Source: RPQK01 sp041946865
Lineage (GTDB): Bacteria > Acidobacteriota > UBA6911 > RPQK01
NCBI GenBank assembly: GCA_041946865.1
Contig: JBHGBF010000280.1
Span: 1-6,999 of the forward strand
Direction: 5' to 3'
Length of the DNA: 6,999 nt
In this document: positions 6,565 through 6,999 of the stretch, one piece after another
Position numbering within the stretch: position 1 is the stretch's first letter
Layout of the letters: every line of letters starts with the position of its first letter
Made by a program: the position numbers and the translations under genes
The notes under the pieces: generated by a model
Database searches by the model: none
The model's input: only the letters and a program-made list of their open reading frames with translations
What the model was told of the DNA's origin: nothing

Positions 6565-6584
6565 AGTTGTCAAAGTCGGGCTAA
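6565..6584 (-). repeat. Right terminal inverted repeat of the IS
   Basis: On the minus strand it reads TTAGCCCGACTTTGACAACT, matching the left repeat at 19 of 20 positions, then continues GGGGACGAAAAC, which resembles the left subterminal block. Confidence 0.85.
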
Positions 6585-6663
6585 CGAGATCAGGTGGGTA
6601 CCCGGGATCACAGCAATATCATGGGGCGATGCACACGAGGAGAGCGGGCGGGTTCTCTACAAG

Positions 6664-6870
6664 ATGACGTGTGAGTACCAGGGCACACTCGCAGGAAAAG
6701 ACCATTACCTAGTCACTTTGACCGTGCCGGTGGGCAACAATGCCACTACTTCATTCACCCGAGCGGTCGTATACGACGGGCGCGAGATTGAACTCTGGCG
6801 CAACGACAGCTGGCGCATCGGATTGCGCCCTCCGGTTCCCGAGGTAGAATCGACGAGGCACCAGCAGTAA
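6664..6870 (+). CDS. Hypothetical protein, probably the 3' remnant of a gene cut by the IS
   Basis: A 68-codon frame from ATG 6664 to TAA 6868-6870. The same frame is open upstream through the right end of the IS to a TGA at 6517. The codons between the IS edge and the ATG read like protein (EIRWVPGITAISWGDAHEES). There is no convincing Shine-Dalgarno before 6664, so the start is doubtful and the real gene may have begun further left. The predicted segment alternates polar and hydrophobic residues (HYLVTLTVPVG, FTRAVVYDGREIELWR), as in a beta-rich fold. It has no signal peptide, membrane segment or motif I recognise. The bases left of the IS (4407-4575) do not give an obvious matching N-terminus. 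Confidence 0.4.
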   Translation: MTCEYQGTLAGKDHYLVTLTVPVGNNATTSFTRAVVYDGREIELWRNDSWRIGLRPPVPEVESTRHQQ

Positions 6871-6879
6871 GAGCGGAAT

Positions 6880-6898
6880 TCCCCGAGTAACGCGGGGA
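6880..6898 (+). terminator. Hairpin after the hypothetical gene
   Basis: TCCCCG (6880-6885) pairs with CGGGGA (6893-6898) across a seven-base loop, giving six pairs, five of them G-C, starting nine bases after the TAA. There is no T tract on either strand, so it is at best a partial or factor-aided terminator. It lies between the gene and the group II intron end. Some group II introns (bacterial class C) insert next to terminator hairpins, though they do so on the 5' exon side, which here would be off the window. Confidence 0.35.
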
Positions 6899-6904
6899 CC
6901 CACG

Positions 6905-6948
6905 CACCGAGTGGGGATGGAGCCTCTCGGCGCCCCGCCTCCCTCTAA
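6905..6948 (-). ncRNA. Probable group II intron domain VI and 3' splice region
   Basis: Directly 3' of domain V on the minus strand, TTAGAGGGAGG runs into a G/C-rich stretch that can fold back (GGAG with CTCC around GGCGCCGAGAGG) and ends CATCCCCACTCG. This is the place and general form of domain VI, which carries the bulged branch-point A. I cannot fix the branch point or the exact 3' exon junction, which should fall near 6900-6912. Confidence 0.45.
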
Positions 6949-6983
6949 GAACCGGACATGCAAGTTTCCCGGCATAACGGCTC
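6949..6983 (-). ncRNA. Group II intron domain V (second intron copy, 3' end)
   Basis: On the minus strand this reads GAGCCG-TTATGCCGG-GAAA-CTTGCATGTC-CGGTTC. It matches the domain V hairpin of group II introns: outer stem GAGCCG/CGGTTC with its G-U pair, the AGC catalytic triad at bases 2-4, a two-sided internal bulge and a GAAA tetraloop. The usual length is 34 bases; this copy has 35, because TTAT occupies the place of TAT. The upper stem GCCGG/CTTGC has one mismatch and one G-U pair where the consensus pairs fully. Domain V is the catalytic core of the ribozyme, so this copy may be weak or inactive. The intron body and its reverse transcriptase would lie beyond the right edge, on the minus strand. 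Confidence 0.85.
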
Positions 6984-6999
6984 AAGCATTTCAAAAAGG

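Larger units (their letters stand above)
4576..6584 (+). mobile_element. IS1634-like insertion sequence (IS4 superfamily), about 2.0 kb, defective
   Basis: The element is delimited by 20-bp terminal inverted repeats (4576-4595 and 6565-6584) that agree at 19 of 20 positions. It contains one transposase reading frame of the IS1634 type occupying most of its length. About 130 bases separate the left repeat from the transposase start and about 60 separate the transposase end from the right repeat. No target duplication of four or more bases is evident outside the repeats: the left flank ends GGGCACAC(T) and the right flank begins CGAGATCAGG. IS1634 itself is known for duplications of variable and sometimes great length, so absence of a short one is not decisive; age or rearrangement could also explain it. 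The transposase carries two stop codons and a frameshift, so the copy should move only if another copy supplies enzyme. Confidence 0.85.

Noticed and set aside
1..6999. CRISPR array, toxin-antitoxin pair, retron or phage defence system
   Set aside because: No evenly spaced repeats or matching gene pairs are seen, and the only reverse transcriptase sequence has group II intron motifs rather than retron ones.

Overview
This is a bacterial accessory region in which one intact two-gene operon is surrounded by decayed mobile DNA. The G+C content is moderate to high. The serine hydrolase plus 7-TM SpoIIE/RsbU-type phosphatase pair, together with many decaying transposons and group II intron pieces, resembles soil Acidobacteriota (Solibacter-like) genomes. 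That placement is a judgement from protein style, not from a marker gene.

Layout. At 1-~165 (minus) lies a frameshifted piece of a group II intron reverse transcriptase that runs off the left edge. It abuts, head on, the Recombinase domain of a large serine recombinase (~166-426, plus). Minus-strand remnants follow: a PQQ-type beta-propeller fragment with a nonsense codon (~428-880) and the C-terminus of a short-chain dehydrogenase with a frameshift (~977-1205). At 1438-1482 is the 3' part of a tRNA-Gly gene (anticodon loop to CCA) with no 5' half. This is the usual scar of an integrative element. Its orientation puts the element to the left and the original chromosome to the right, which fits the wreckage on the left and the intact genes on the right.

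The backbone operon (1663-4406, plus) encodes an exported serine hydrolase of the beta-lactamase/PBP4* fold and, 5 bases later, a membrane-bound PP2C (SpoIIE/RsbU) phosphatase. All core motifs are present in both. A 58-codon frame overlaps the phosphatase stop by ATGA, and its stop codon lies in the next transposon.

From about 4576 to 6584 is an IS1634-like element (IS4 superfamily) bounded by 20-bp inverted repeats matching at 19 of 20 positions. Its transposase keeps the DDE residues but carries two in-frame TAG codons, both where a Trp is plausible, and a late one-base deletion, so it should be dead. To its right is a short unknown frame (6664-6870) that stays open back into the IS end. 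After it come a hairpin and, at the right edge on the minus strand, domain V of a second group II intron copy.

I found no CRISPR array or defence system, and no convincing undescribed system. The most informative features are the layered insertions, the tRNA-Gly scar, the IS with paired amber codons, and the hydrolase-phosphatase operon.
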